Position numbers and translations under genes: made by a program
Notes under the pieces: generated by a model
Seen by the model: only the letters and a program-made list of their open reading frames with translations
Databases searched by the model: none
What the model was told of the DNA's origin: nothing
Assembly (NCBI GenBank): GCA_902791025.1
Contig: CADATZ010000016.1
Coordinates: 53,430-117,429 of the forward strand
DNA length: 64,000 bases
Reading direction: 5' to 3'
Origin: an uncultured Chloroflexota bacterium
Lineage (GTDB): Bacteria; Chloroflexota; Anaerolineae; Anaerolineales; Anaerolineaceae
Part shown: piece after piece, positions 33,312-41,425 of the stretch
Layout of the letters: each line of letters begins with the position of its first letter
Numbering within the stretch: the stretch's first letter is position 1

Positions 33312-34742
33312 ATGAAAAGATTTTTCACTATTTTTAGCGGCGCTTCTCTTGAAGAAGACAATAAAACATTATACACAATATACCTGATCCTGCTGCTCGC
33401 TGTCATCTTTGCCGGCTGGGGATATTTTCTGAACTGGGGAGACATTCCTTTTGACTTTCACGACTGGGCGGAGGTCAATGCACCACGGCTGGCTTTTCTT
33501 AAAGATGCCATTACCAAAGGAAAATTACCGCTGCATATGCCTGACTCTTCCGCTCTGCGTGGCGTTACTGACCGTTACATGGCACTGCCGGACATCATTT
33601 TGAGTCCACAGGTGATACTGCTGCGCTGGATGTCCGTCGGGACCTTTGTTCTGGTTCATACCTGGATCCTGATTGGACTGGGCTATTGGGGACTGCTCAA
33701 ACTCAAAAGACGCTTTTCTCTGTCACTGCTCTCCTTTACCTGGATCTCGCTCCTGTTTTTCCTCAACGGGCACATGATCTCTCACTATGCGGTGGGACAT
33801 GTCACCTGGGGTGGTGCCTTTCTTATGAGCTGGTTTATAGAGCTTGTTTTTGCCCTGATCGAGGGAGAACGCGGTATTCGCTGGGAGGCGAAAATGGCAT
33901 TCCTGCTGTTTTTCATCTTTCTGCAGGGATCTTTCCATCAATTTGTGTGGTGCGTGATCTTCCTCGGATTTCTGGCTCTTGCCAATTGGAAGATGCTTTT
34001 CACAATTCTCCGTTCAGGAATCGCGGCCGGATTGCTTTCCATGGTACGCATCATTCCGCCCGCCTTGCAGATGGGCGCGTTTGACGATGATTTTCTCGGC
34101 GGATACCGTACACCCATCCAAATCGTCAAGGCATTTGTGAAAATCATCGCTCCGGCAGATTCTCTGAACCAGGCGAAAACCGGCGCTGTCCTCGGCTGGT
34201 GGGAATTTGACATTTATACCGGTATCGCGGGATTGATTTTGCTGGGATTGGGAGTCCTTGCCTGGCTGCTGCTGCGGAATTACACGCTTGGCTTCCCGGC
34301 ATTGATCTGTCCCATAGCGGTATTGAGCATCTTCTCGGTTCGTAATGCGTATAAGTTAATGCGGTTTTTCCGTATCCCCTTATTTTCCGGAGAACGGGTG
34401 AGTTCGCGCTTCCTGCTGCTGCCGCTTCTTTTTGTTCTGATTGCCGGAACTGCCGCACTGCAGCAATGGCTTAAGGGAAAGAAAATCGAAAGGGGACTGA
34501 ACCTGGCGATGACCATCGGCTTGATCCCGGCACTCGCGGAACTGGGGATCCACTTGAACATCTGGAAGGTCACAGAAGCTTTTCAGGCATTTCCCTATAC
34601 CCGCACGGACCTGACAATCAAAACCGTCGCCAACCACCCGGATCAACCCTATACCACAGGGCTGCTGATCGGTGCCGTGGTAAGCCTAATCAGCGCCGCG
34701 ATCATCATCTACCTTGCATGGAGAGAAGGAGATAGGAGATAG
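33312..34742 (+). CDS. Polytopic membrane protein of unknown function
   Basis: 476 aa from the ATG at 33312, which has GCAGGAGA six bases before it; the frame is open further upstream but without a ribosome site. About ten hydrophobic helices. A conserved-looking first loop (DIPFDFHDWAEVNAPRLAFLKDAI, with acidic and His residues) and SALRGVTDRYMALPDIILSP suggest a GT-C or YfhO-like glycan or lipid enzyme, but no signature is decisive. Heptad repeats follow the stop. Confidence 0.7.
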   Translation: MKRFFTIFSGASLEEDNKTLYTIYLILLLAVIFAGWGYFLNWGDIPFDFHDWAEVNAPRLAFLKDAITKGKLPLHMPDSSALRGVTDRYMALPDIILSPQVILLRWMSVGTFVLVHTWILIGLGYWGLLKLKRRFSLSLLSFTWISLLFFLNGHMISHYAVGHVTWGGAFLMSWFIELVFALIEGERGIRWEAKMAFLLFFIFLQGSFHQFVWCVIFLGFLALANWKMLFTILRSGIAAGLLSMVRIIPPALQMGAFDDDFLGGYRTPIQIVKAFVKIIAPADSLNQAKTGAVLGWWEFDIYTGIAGLILLGLGVLAWLLLRNYTLGFPALICPIAVLSIFSVRNAYKLMRFFRIPLFSGERVSSRFLLLPLLFVLIAGTAALQQWLKGKKIERGLNLAMTIGLIPALAELGIHLNIWKVTEAFQAFPYTRTDLTIKTVANHPDQPYTTGLLIGAVVSLISAAIIIYLAWREGDRR

Positions 34743-34846
34743 GTGGTAGGTGGGTAGGTATTAGATGTTAAGTGTTAGGAATTGGTAGTTAGAAGCCAGC
34801 AGTTTAATCCACTAACCCACAATCCCTAATCCCTAACACCTAATAC
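34743..34846. repeat. Inverted heptad tracts between the membrane protein and YitT genes
   Basis: GGTAGGT, GGTAGGT, ATTAGAT, GTTAAGT, GTTAGGA units, a short middle, then CACTAAC, CCACAAT, CCCTAAT, CCCTAAC, ACCTAAT, ACCTAAC units reaching the YitT stop. Confidence 0.8.
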
Positions 34847-35731
34847 CTAACTATAATACTTATTCTGCTGAAAGCCTTCGCCGAGGACTTCATTTACCTG
34901 TCCGACGATCATAAAGGCTTTCGGATCAGCTTCAGCAACAAGTTTTTTCAACGTATTGACTTCCCCGCGGTAAATCACACAGTAGAGGATCTCTCGTTCC
35001 CGTCCGGAATATCCGCCGGCACCGTGCAGAATGGTCACGCCATGGTCCATCTGCATCATGATCTGTTTGGCGATTTCCGCATGAGCATCGCTGATAATAT
35101 AAGCCTGACGGAAGGAGCTGTTCCCTTCCGAAATCACCTCTGCCGCTTTCCCGTTGATATAAACCGCGATCAGCGCGTAAAGCGCCAGTTCCCATCCGAA
35201 GAAGACAGCTCCAAGAAGGATCGGCAGGGTATCGCAGATCAGATAGGAAGCTGAAATGGAAATTCCCATCCGCTGGTTCAAGATACGCCCGATAATATCC
35301 GCACCGCCGCTGGTTCCTCCTCCCAGATAGACCAGGCCGAAACCAACACCCATGATCACAGCCCCGAATACCGTGTTCAGGAAAAGGTCGCCGGTCAGTG
35401 TCGGATCCGGGAAGAAATAATAGATAACGTCAGTGAAGACCGAGAAGAGAAAAACCGCCGTTAGTGTGCGCACGGCAAAGGGCAGCCTTCCAAGATAGCG
35501 CCATCCGATCATCATCACCGGGATGTTGCCGATGAGCGTCATCACACCAATCGGCCAGCCGGTCAGGTGATTGATGACCTGCGCCAACCCGGAAATTCCG
35601 CCGCTCACCAGCTTTGCGGGAACCATAAACACAGCCATCCCCACAGCCTGAACAATGCAGCCCAGGATAATATAAAGAAAGTCACTGAGGTTTTCTCTTC
35701 GGAAAATTTCTTTGAAAATCTTTTTGATCAT
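34847..35731 (-). CDS. YitT family membrane protein
   Basis: 294 aa. Five to six N-terminal helices of the YitT/DUF161 type (ILGCIVQAVGMAVFMVPAKL, VSGGISGLAQVI, LGGGTSGGADIIGRIL) are joined to a C-terminal DUF2179 domain (HGVTILHGAGGYSGREREILYCVI). The family is widespread in Firmicutes and Chloroflexota. It is thought to be a transporter with a regulatory cytoplasmic domain; the substrate is unsettled. Confidence 0.9.
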   Translation of the reverse strand: MIKKIFKEIFRRENLSDFLYIILGCIVQAVGMAVFMVPAKLVSGGISGLAQVINHLTGWPIGVMTLIGNIPVMMIGWRYLGRLPFAVRTLTAVFLFSVFTDVIYYFFPDPTLTGDLFLNTVFGAVIMGVGFGLVYLGGGTSGGADIIGRILNQRMGISISASYLICDTLPILLGAVFFGWELALYALIAVYINGKAAEVISEGNSSFRQAYIISDAHAEIAKQIMMQMDHGVTILHGAGGYSGREREILYCVIYRGEVNTLKKLVAEADPKAFMIVGQVNEVLGEGFQQNKYYS

Positions 35732-35795
35732 GTTTTCCCCTGCATTTTTGACTTGACAGAAAAATAAATCCTGTATAAAATTTAATCAGGATGAA

Positions 35796-35821
35796 GGCGG
35801 GAATGTTTGCCCATCCCCGCC
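35796..35821 (-). terminator. Terminator-like hairpin behind the 28-codon gene
   Basis: GGCGGGAATG/CATCCCCGCC with a six-base loop, 16 bases past the stop of the small minus-strand frame; moderately T-rich after the stem on the minus strand. Confidence 0.55.
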
Positions 35822-35836
35822 TGGTATCAGTGAAAC

Positions 35837-35923
35837 TTACTTGACCTTGATCGTTAAGGTCACAACAATTATTGTACCGTCAGGTCTGGTAAACTTGACG
35901 GTAATTGTTTTCGTAACTTCCAT
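35837..35923 (-). CDS. Small 28-residue protein, unknown
   Basis: Starts ATG at 35923 with a strong GGGAGGTTGAGG just before it and ends TAA, followed by a hairpin. The peptide (MEVTKTITVKF..., then IIVVTLTIKVK) alternates Thr/Val/Ile/Lys and reads as two beta strands around a RPDG turn. The frame is open further upstream, but those residues look like untranslated leader. A ~150-base leader with two small hairpins (ACCGGT...ACCGGT-type and GCGGGATATCCCG) precedes it. No function can be assigned; it may be a real small gene. Confidence 0.5.
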   Translation of the reverse strand: MEVTKTITVKFTRPDGTIIVVTLTIKVK

Positions 35924-36173
35924 CCTCAACCTCCCGATTATCCCCTCACTGCCAACAATCCATTTGCCGTCAGTGTTTGGAGAGTTTTGACGGGATATCC
36001 CGCCATGCTGACCGGCAGTCACACCGGTCCGCACAGCGTTACATCCCACTCAGGATTCTATTGTCAAGGTTCACACTATTGATTATAACGAATAATACAA
36101 TAATTTTCGCTGAAAACAAAATTGTAAAAAAAATCAAACACCCAACACCTAACACCGAATCCCCAAACTGTGT

Positions 36174-36179
36174 TACACT
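36174..36179 (+). promoter_or_regulatory. Extended -10 element placed for a leaderless VanW transcript
   Basis: TGTTACACT (TG, one base, TACACT) ends seven bases before the ATG at 36187, with no ribosome site in between. It directly follows CCTAACA-type heptads. Confidence 0.4.
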
Positions 36180-36186
36180 CTTATTT

Positions 36187-38037
36187 ATGGAAGAAAGAAA
36201 CAGTCATTCCAACACATTTGCCCGGGTGGTCTTTATCGTCTTCGGCGCATTGATCACCGGTGTACTGCTCTTCGGAGCAGCAGTTTTCACATATCAAAAC
36301 AGCTTCCGCGATAAAATCTACCGCGGCGTCTCCATTGACAACGTGGTCGTCGGGGGACTCACCCGTCAGGAAGCCGCGGAAAAACTGGAACGGGAGATCC
36401 GCTATCCTATTGACACGTCCTTCCGTTTTACCTATGAGGGACAGACCTGGTCCGCCACCGCGCAGGAGCTTGGCTTTCATCCGCAGACGGACGTAATGAC
36501 CAAAGCCGCTTACGATATCGGCAGACAGGGCGGGATGCTGGACCAGATCTCCACACAGATCAATACTGTCCTGCATGGCGTCAGCATCCAGCCGATATTC
36601 CTCTTTGATGAGCGAGTGGCCTTTAACAACATCACCAAAATGGCCGAACAAATCGATACCCCTATGGATGATCCCTCTATCCTCCTGCAGGGTTCCGAAG
36701 TCAAGATCGTCTCCGGTAAAAGCGGAAGGCTGCTGGACCGTCAGATGACGATGACATTACTGCAAATCTATGCGCAAAACCTGCAATCCGCAGAGATCGA
36801 ACTCCCGGTCATCGTTCTGGAACCCACCGAGGCAAATCTCGGGGAACAGAAACAGCTGCTGGACAACCTGCTGAGCAAAGATTTTGTTCTCTACACGAAC
36901 GACGAGCGCGGCGTACTTTCCGCCGGTTCAATCCCGGCAGACGTCCTTGCGGGTATGATCGACTTTGAACCGGTCGTTACTGATGGGAACCTGTCCATCG
37001 CCATGGAACCGAAACTGGAGCCGTTTTATTCGAGGATCCTGGAAATCGGCTCGTCAGTCTATCGTCAGGCAGAGGACCCAAGATTTCTTTGGGATAATTC
37101 CACCCACACTCTGCGGCTGATGCAGCACGGGCAGAGCGGGAAAGAACTGGATATGGACAAATCTCTGCAAAACATCGCGGAAGCCATCCGCGCCGGTTCC
37201 AACCAGGCGGAAGTAGCACTGAACATCATCCCGCCGAAAGTCAGCGATAACGTGACAGCCGAAGAACTGGGAATCCGGGAGCTGGTCCATACGGAAAACA
37301 CATACTTTTTCTATTCCGACGATGCCCGCATACAGAACATCCAGGTCGGTGCCGCCAAGCTGAACGGTGTTCTCATCGCTCCCGGGGAGACATTCTCCAT
37401 GGCGGATGCCGTTGGTGAGGTCTCAAAGGAGACCGGATATGCGGAGTCTTCCGTGATCTTCGGTGATCAGACCGTCCAGGACGTGGGCGGCGGACTTTGC
37501 CAGGTCTCAACGACACTCTTCCGGGCTGCCTTTAACTACGGACTGGAGATCAATGAACGACATGCGCACGGCTATCGGGTCTATTATTATGAACGGCTTG
37601 GCAATCGACAGCTGGATCCGGGGCTTGCCGGACTTGACGCTTCGGTTTATCTGCCGGTTCTGGACCTGAAATTCACCAATGACACACCCTACTGGATCCT
37701 GATGGAAGCGCAGCCGGACCTGAACCTTTTCCAGCTGCAATGGCGTTTCTACAGCACAGACGTCAACCGCTATGTCGAATATACCAGCACCGGACTGACC
37801 AACGTGATCCCGGAAGGTGAACCGGTTTATAACGAAAATCCCAACCTGCCGGCCGGATATGTGGAACAGGTAGACTGGGGAATCGACGGTGCAGATGTTA
37901 CCATCTACCGAACGGTTTATGAAAACGGACTGGTCCATATTCAAGACCGTTTTGATACCCATTACGAAGCCTGGTCCGACATCTGGGAATACGGGCCGGG
38001 TACGCCGGGTATGCCGCCAAACGGCAGCAATGATTAG
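36187..38037 (+). CDS. VanW-family envelope protein with YoaR-like domains
   Basis: 616 aa from the ATG at 36187; the frame is open upstream but repeat-like. One N-terminal membrane helix (about 14-36) is followed by two peptidoglycan-binding-4/YoaR-type domains (GVSIDNVVVGGLTRQEAAEKL; then 180-300). The VanW domain is at about 385-520, with the signature GVLIAPGETFSMADAVGEVS, VGGGLCQVSTTLFRAAF and ERHAHGYRVYYYE. A G5-like tail and a Pro/Gly-rich end follow. The protein is membrane-anchored and faces the cell wall. VanW occurs in some vancomycin-resistance clusters but is mostly a general wall protein of unknown biochemistry, so no resistance is implied. Confidence 0.9.
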   Translation: MEERNSHSNTFARVVFIVFGALITGVLLFGAAVFTYQNSFRDKIYRGVSIDNVVVGGLTRQEAAEKLEREIRYPIDTSFRFTYEGQTWSATAQELGFHPQTDVMTKAAYDIGRQGGMLDQISTQINTVLHGVSIQPIFLFDERVAFNNITKMAEQIDTPMDDPSILLQGSEVKIVSGKSGRLLDRQMTMTLLQIYAQNLQSAEIELPVIVLEPTEANLGEQKQLLDNLLSKDFVLYTNDERGVLSAGSIPADVLAGMIDFEPVVTDGNLSIAMEPKLEPFYSRILEIGSSVYRQAEDPRFLWDNSTHTLRLMQHGQSGKELDMDKSLQNIAEAIRAGSNQAEVALNIIPPKVSDNVTAEELGIRELVHTENTYFFYSDDARIQNIQVGAAKLNGVLIAPGETFSMADAVGEVSKETGYAESSVIFGDQTVQDVGGGLCQVSTTLFRAAFNYGLEINERHAHGYRVYYYERLGNRQLDPGLAGLDASVYLPVLDLKFTNDTPYWILMEAQPDLNLFQLQWRFYSTDVNRYVEYTSTGLTNVIPEGEPVYNENPNLPAGYVEQVDWGIDGADVTIYRTVYENGLVHIQDRFDTHYEAWSDIWEYGPGTPGMPPNGSND

Positions 38038-38046
38038 GAGTGTGAA

Positions 38047-38475
38047 ATGGCAATTGTCCAACTGACCCCTGATCTGGCTGTCGACGAGCGGCTGATGAGT
38101 TTTTCCATGGTGCAGTCCGGCGGACCGGGCGGGCAGAATGTCAACAAAGTCGCCACTGCCGTGCTGCTGCGCTTCCGTTATAATGAATGTGAAGTGCTGA
38201 GTGAAAATGCGAAAGAGCGGCTCAGACAGAATTTCGGCAGCCGCATCAATAACAACGATGAATTGATGATCGTCTCCCGGGAATTCCGCACACAAGAACA
38301 GAATCGCGCCGCGGTGATCCGTCATCTGGGTGAGATATTGACCGCGGTGATTCCCGAACCGGCAATACGTATTCCTACAAAAGCGCCGAAAACACCGAAA
38401 GGTGGTGGCGGACCCTCGACCCGTCGGGAGGAACCAAAGCGTCAGCGGTATTATGATCCGGATGAGTGGGAGTAG
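38047..38475 (+). CDS. arfB: ArfB-like peptidyl-tRNA hydrolase (ribosome rescue)
   Basis: 142 aa. A class I release-factor GGQ domain without codon-reading domains: the motif SGGPGGQNVNK has GGQ at 28-30. The Lys/Arg-rich C-terminal tail (KAPKTPKGGGGPSTRREEPK) is the part that ArfB/YaeJ inserts into the empty mRNA channel of stalled ribosomes. Nine bases after the VanW stop, so probably co-transcribed. Confidence 0.9.
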   Translation: MAIVQLTPDLAVDERLMSFSMVQSGGPGGQNVNKVATAVLLRFRYNECEVLSENAKERLRQNFGSRINNNDELMIVSREFRTQEQNRAAVIRHLGEILTAVIPEPAIRIPTKAPKTPKGGGGPSTRREEPKRQRYYDPDEWE

Positions 38476-38512
38476 GAGTTAGGAGTTAGGAGTTAAGGGT
38501 TAGAGGTTAGTG
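38472..38512 (+). repeat. Heptad repeat, AGTTAGG type
   Basis: AGTTAGG twice, AGTTAAG, GGTTAGA, GGTTAGT, starting at the arfB stop codon and running to the next gene's start. Confidence 0.85.
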
Positions 38513-38516
38513 TAAT

Positions 38517-39128
38517 TTGAGCAGATTGAGGTTGTTTTTATTTGCTATTATATGTATACTTTTTCTTTGCGGGTGCGCAGGGAGGGCGAGTTACGTAATG
38601 GTGCCCTCAGCTGAGCCGGGGAAACGGGTTACGAAGACTGCCATTCCGCCGGTTTCTCTTCCGACAAAGGTTTTGCCGGATAATCCTGAGGATCCCTGGC
38701 AGCAATGTGCATCTGTTATTGTTTCCGGCAGTTATCCGGAAAAGGTATCCGAAATAGAAAACGCGGAGCTCCGCCGCCGTGTGCAAATCACATTCATGAT
38801 CCAGGATGAAGCTGCTGAAAACAGCTTTATCGCTGAACGCTGCATGAACGGAAAACTGTATATCTGCCTGATCAACGGGATGAACAACTGCGCGGAAAAG
38901 CTTGATTTCACCACGGAACCCAACGAGTCAATGCGGAACTACTGCAGCAGCGAAGAGATGGAAGGCGCGATCCTGAGTCCCGTCATTACCGGCATTAACA
39001 GCGCCTACGAATGGCGCTGTCACGAAGGAACCGCAATGATCACAGACCAAATCGCCGAACCCGACACCGACGGCTATGACAAATCCATCTGGCACGAAAT
39101 CCCGCAGCCGATCGAAAACATGAATTAA
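38517..39128 (+). CDS. Putative lipoprotein, unknown function
   Basis: 203 aa from a TTG start; no ATG precedes the signal. The signal peptide (LRLFLFAIICILFLCGC) ends in a lipobox with Cys about residue 20. The mature part has seven cysteines (WQQCAS, AERCMNGKLYICLINGMNNC, NYCSSEE, WRCHE), an even spread suggesting disulfides, but no recognised domain. It ends before the RFN-controlled operon. Confidence 0.65.
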   Translation: MSRLRLFLFAIICILFLCGCAGRASYVMVPSAEPGKRVTKTAIPPVSLPTKVLPDNPEDPWQQCASVIVSGSYPEKVSEIENAELRRRVQITFMIQDEAAENSFIAERCMNGKLYICLINGMNNCAEKLDFTTEPNESMRNYCSSEEMEGAILSPVITGINSAYEWRCHEGTAMITDQIAEPDTDGYDKSIWHEIPQPIENMN

Positions 39129-39279
39129 CACCCAAAACAAGTTCTTTTACTGTAACTTTTTTGAACAATTTAATACACCACATAGTACAAGTGTTCTCTT
39201 AAATATAAAAAATTTCAATAGATTATTTTTGTTTTCATTAACGTTGAAAAAAATTATACTATTTTTTATACAAGAGATA

Positions 39280-39308
39280 TTGACAACACAAAAACATAAG
39301 ATTAGAAT
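39280..39308 (+). promoter_or_regulatory. Promoter of the riboflavin transport operon
   Basis: TTGACA (39280-39285), a 17-base spacer and TAGAAT (39303-39308), with the first riboswitch helix starting about 18 bases downstream. Confidence 0.75.
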
Positions 39309-39324
39309 AACCTTATTCAATTAC

Positions 39325-39440
39325 ATACTTCGGGGCAGGGTGAGGCGTTTGCCAATTCCCGATCGGCGGTAGAGTCCGCGAGCGTAAGCTGATCCGGTGA
39401 GATTCCGGAACCGACGGTATAGTCCGGATGAAAGAAGTGA
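39325..39440 (+). ncRNA. FMN riboswitch (RFN element)
   Basis: Conserved RFN blocks are present in order: CTTCGGGGCAGGGTGA, CCAATTCCCGATCGGCGGT, AGTCCGCGAGC, TGATCCGGTGAGATTCCGG, CCGACGGTATAGTCCGGATG, AAAGAAG. The closing helix pairs ACTTC (39327-39331) with GAAGT (39434-39438). FMN binding normally turns expression off. Nine bases TCGGGGCAG (39330-39338) are complementary to CTGCCCCGA (39457-39465), the first arm of the downstream terminator. An antiterminator therefore competes with the FMN-bound fold. Confidence 0.95.
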
Positions 39441-39459
39441 GAATCTGTTTGAGAATCTG

Positions 39460-39486
39460 CCCCGATGAGTTTTCATCGGGGTTTTT
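39460..39486 (+). terminator. Riboswitch-controlled terminator
   Basis: CCCCGATGA/TCATCGGGG with a four-base loop and TTTTT, 20 bases past the aptamer. The classic expression platform for an RFN element. Confidence 0.9.
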
Positions 39487-39489
39487 GCA

Positions 39490-39538
39490 TTAGGTATTAG
39501 GTGTTGGGTGTTAGGTGTTAGGTGTTAGGTGTTAGCGA
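39490..39538 (+). repeat. Perfectly phased heptad tract TTAGGTG
   Basis: Seven units in a row: TTAGGTA, TTAGGTG, TTGGGTG, TTAGGTG three times, TTAGCGA. It lies between the terminator and the ribX start, so it is the untranslated leader of the read-through mRNA. Confidence 0.93.
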
Positions 39539-39542
39539 GACG

Positions 39543-40310
39543 ATGAAAAAGTCAGAAAATAAATTGAATTTAGGAAAATGGGTACCGCCGCTTTCTATTC
39601 TGGGTGGGCTTTGTATCTGGGAGATTTTTGTGAAGATCAGCAATTATCCTGCTTTCATTCTCCCCGCTCCTTCACGGATCGCGCAGCGCTTTGTCTCAGC
39701 GGCAAAAGCCGGTATTCTGTGGCCAAATGTCTGGGTAACATTTTACGAGGTCCTGCTGGGCTTGCTGATCGGCTGCGCGGCAGCACTGGTGATCGGTTAC
39801 ATTCTGGCACATTCTCCCGTAGCGGAAAAAATCGTCTTTCCCTATGTTGTCGTCAGTCAGGCAGTCCCTTTAGCCGCAATTGCACCATTGCTCATCATCT
39901 GGTTCGGGTCCGGTATTCGTCCGAAAATAGTCATCTGTGCATTGACAGTCTTTTTCCCTCTGCTGATCAACATTTTGGTAGGATACCGGGAACTGGAAAA
40001 CAACCTCAGCGACCTGTTCACCTCGATGAAGGCAGGCCGAAAAGCAAGGCTGATTTACCTTGAATTTCCCGGCATCCTGCCTGTACTGCTCGGCGGACTG
40101 CGCATCAGTGCCACATTATCCGTCATCGGCGCGGTAGTCGGAGAGCTTTCCGGTGCCGACGCTGGATTAGGTTATCTCATCAACCTTGCCCGGGGACAAT
40201 ATGATACCGCGCTCGTCTTCGTCGCCCTTCTCATGCTGATGGTCATAGCCCTCGTTATGTATGGGACGGTTATTTTATTGGAAAAACTTTTGTTGAAATA
40301 CAGGAAATAG
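39543..40310 (+). CDS. ribX: Riboflavin ABC transporter, permease
   Basis: 255 aa from the ATG at 39543; the frame extends seven codons into the heptads. Six hydrophobic helices of the BPD_transp_1 (SsuC/TauC-like) permease type, with the ATPase-contact loop LFTSMKAGRKARLIYLEFPG near residue 160. The FMN riboswitch upstream and the NMT1-type binding protein downstream match the RibXY riboflavin importers predicted in Chloroflexota, so riboflavin or a close flavin is the probable cargo. No Shine-Dalgarno sequence. Confidence 0.85.
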   Translation: MKKSENKLNLGKWVPPLSILGGLCIWEIFVKISNYPAFILPAPSRIAQRFVSAAKAGILWPNVWVTFYEVLLGLLIGCAAALVIGYILAHSPVAEKIVFPYVVVSQAVPLAAIAPLLIIWFGSGIRPKIVICALTVFFPLLINILVGYRELENNLSDLFTSMKAGRKARLIYLEFPGILPVLLGGLRISATLSVIGAVVGELSGADAGLGYLINLARGQYDTALVFVALLMLMVIALVMYGTVILLEKLLLKYRK

Positions 40311-40447
40311 GATATAGGAGATAGTGAATAGTGAAAGATGAAGCTATACAAATTTTTCTGAATTTAGAGGTTAAAAACCAATTAATCAATTTTCTTACTC
40401 ACTATCCACTAAATCCTATATCCTGTTTCCTAAATCAAGGAGTAATT
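40311..40447. repeat. Inverted heptad tracts between ribX and ribY
   Basis: GGATATA, GGAGATA, GTGAATA units, an AT-rich middle, then CACTATC, CACTAAA, TCCTATA, TCCTGTT, TCCTAAA and the ribY ribosome site AAGGAG. Confidence 0.75.
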
Positions 40448-41419
40448 ATGAAAAAAATTATGACTTTTATCGTTTTTGTTGTATTCATCCTGAGCTGCGC
40501 TATCTGCTCGGCGGAACCGGATCAGGTCACGCTGCCCTGCGGATATGTACCGAACGTACAGTTCGCCCCGCTTTATGTGGGACTGGAAAAAGGCTTTTTC
40601 ACAGAGGAAAATATCGACCTTAACCTGGATCACAGTATGGAAATCGACGTCGTGGCGTTGGTCGGAGCCGGACGACTGTCCTTCGGCATCTGCTCCGGAG
40701 AACAGGTGCTGCTCGGACGGGAACAGGGTCTGCCGTTGGTTTATGTTACAAACTGGTACCAGAATTATCCGGTCGGCATTCTCGCTCTCAAGGAAAGCGG
40801 GATCAGCAGCATGGAAGACCTGAAGGGCAGGACCGTCGGCATCCCGATGCTCAGCGGCGCATCCTATATCGGTCTGGAAGCCATGCTGGGACTTGCAGGA
40901 CTGAAAGACAGCGACATTAAACTCGAATCTGTCGGTTACACACAAGCAGAATTGCTTGTCTCCGGCAAGATCGATGCGGCGGTAGTTTATACCGTCAATG
41001 AACCGGTTCAACTCAAACACCTCGGTTATGATACCATCCTGTTTTCCGCCGCCGAAATGACCAAAATGGTGGGGAATGGTATGATCACCAATGAAAAGAT
41101 GATCGCTGAAAATCCGGATCTCGTGAGCCGCATGGTCCGTGCTTTTGTCAAATCGATCCAATGGACAGCGGAAAATCCGGATGAAGCCTTTGAAATCTGC
41201 AAAAAATACGTTGACGGATTGGCTGACGCGGAGGACCCGGAGCTGCAAAAGCAGGTTTTGCTTGCCACGGCCGATTATTTTGACGACGGCCCGCTTGGTT
41301 ACGGCTTTTCCGATCCCGAAGCCTGGGACAACATGGCAGCCGTTATGAAGGATATGGGAATGTACTCCGGTTCCGAGACATCCGGATGTTACACTAACGA
41401 ATTTATCCCTCAGGATTGA
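40448..41419 (+). CDS. ribY: Riboflavin ABC transporter, substrate-binding protein
   Basis: 323 aa from the ATG at 40448 (CAAGGAG seven bases before). Signal peptide about 1-23 (IVFVVFILSCAICSAE). NMT1/THI5-type periplasmic-binding fold: the opening GYVPNVQFAPLYVGLEKGFF is diagnostic, followed by GICSGEQVLLGREQGLPLVYV, EDLKGRTVGIPMLSGASYIG and AAVVYTVNEP. The same fold binds thiamine precursors; the RFN element upstream argues for flavin. Confidence 0.87.
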   Translation: MKKIMTFIVFVVFILSCAICSAEPDQVTLPCGYVPNVQFAPLYVGLEKGFFTEENIDLNLDHSMEIDVVALVGAGRLSFGICSGEQVLLGREQGLPLVYVTNWYQNYPVGILALKESGISSMEDLKGRTVGIPMLSGASYIGLEAMLGLAGLKDSDIKLESVGYTQAELLVSGKIDAAVVYTVNEPVQLKHLGYDTILFSAAEMTKMVGNGMITNEKMIAENPDLVSRMVRAFVKSIQWTAENPDEAFEICKKYVDGLADAEDPELQKQVLLATADYFDDGPLGYGFSDPEAWDNMAAVMKDMGMYSGSETSGCYTNEFIPQD

Positions 41420-41425
41420 AAATCC

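Noticed and set aside
36187..38037. Vancomycin-resistance gene
   Set aside because: VanW-domain proteins are common without resistance, and no vanHAX genes are present.
39490..39538. CRISPR array or telomere from repeated TTAGGTG
   Set aside because: Units are 7 bp without spacers, and no cas genes are present. Similar tracts occur in many gene gaps of a normal chromosome.
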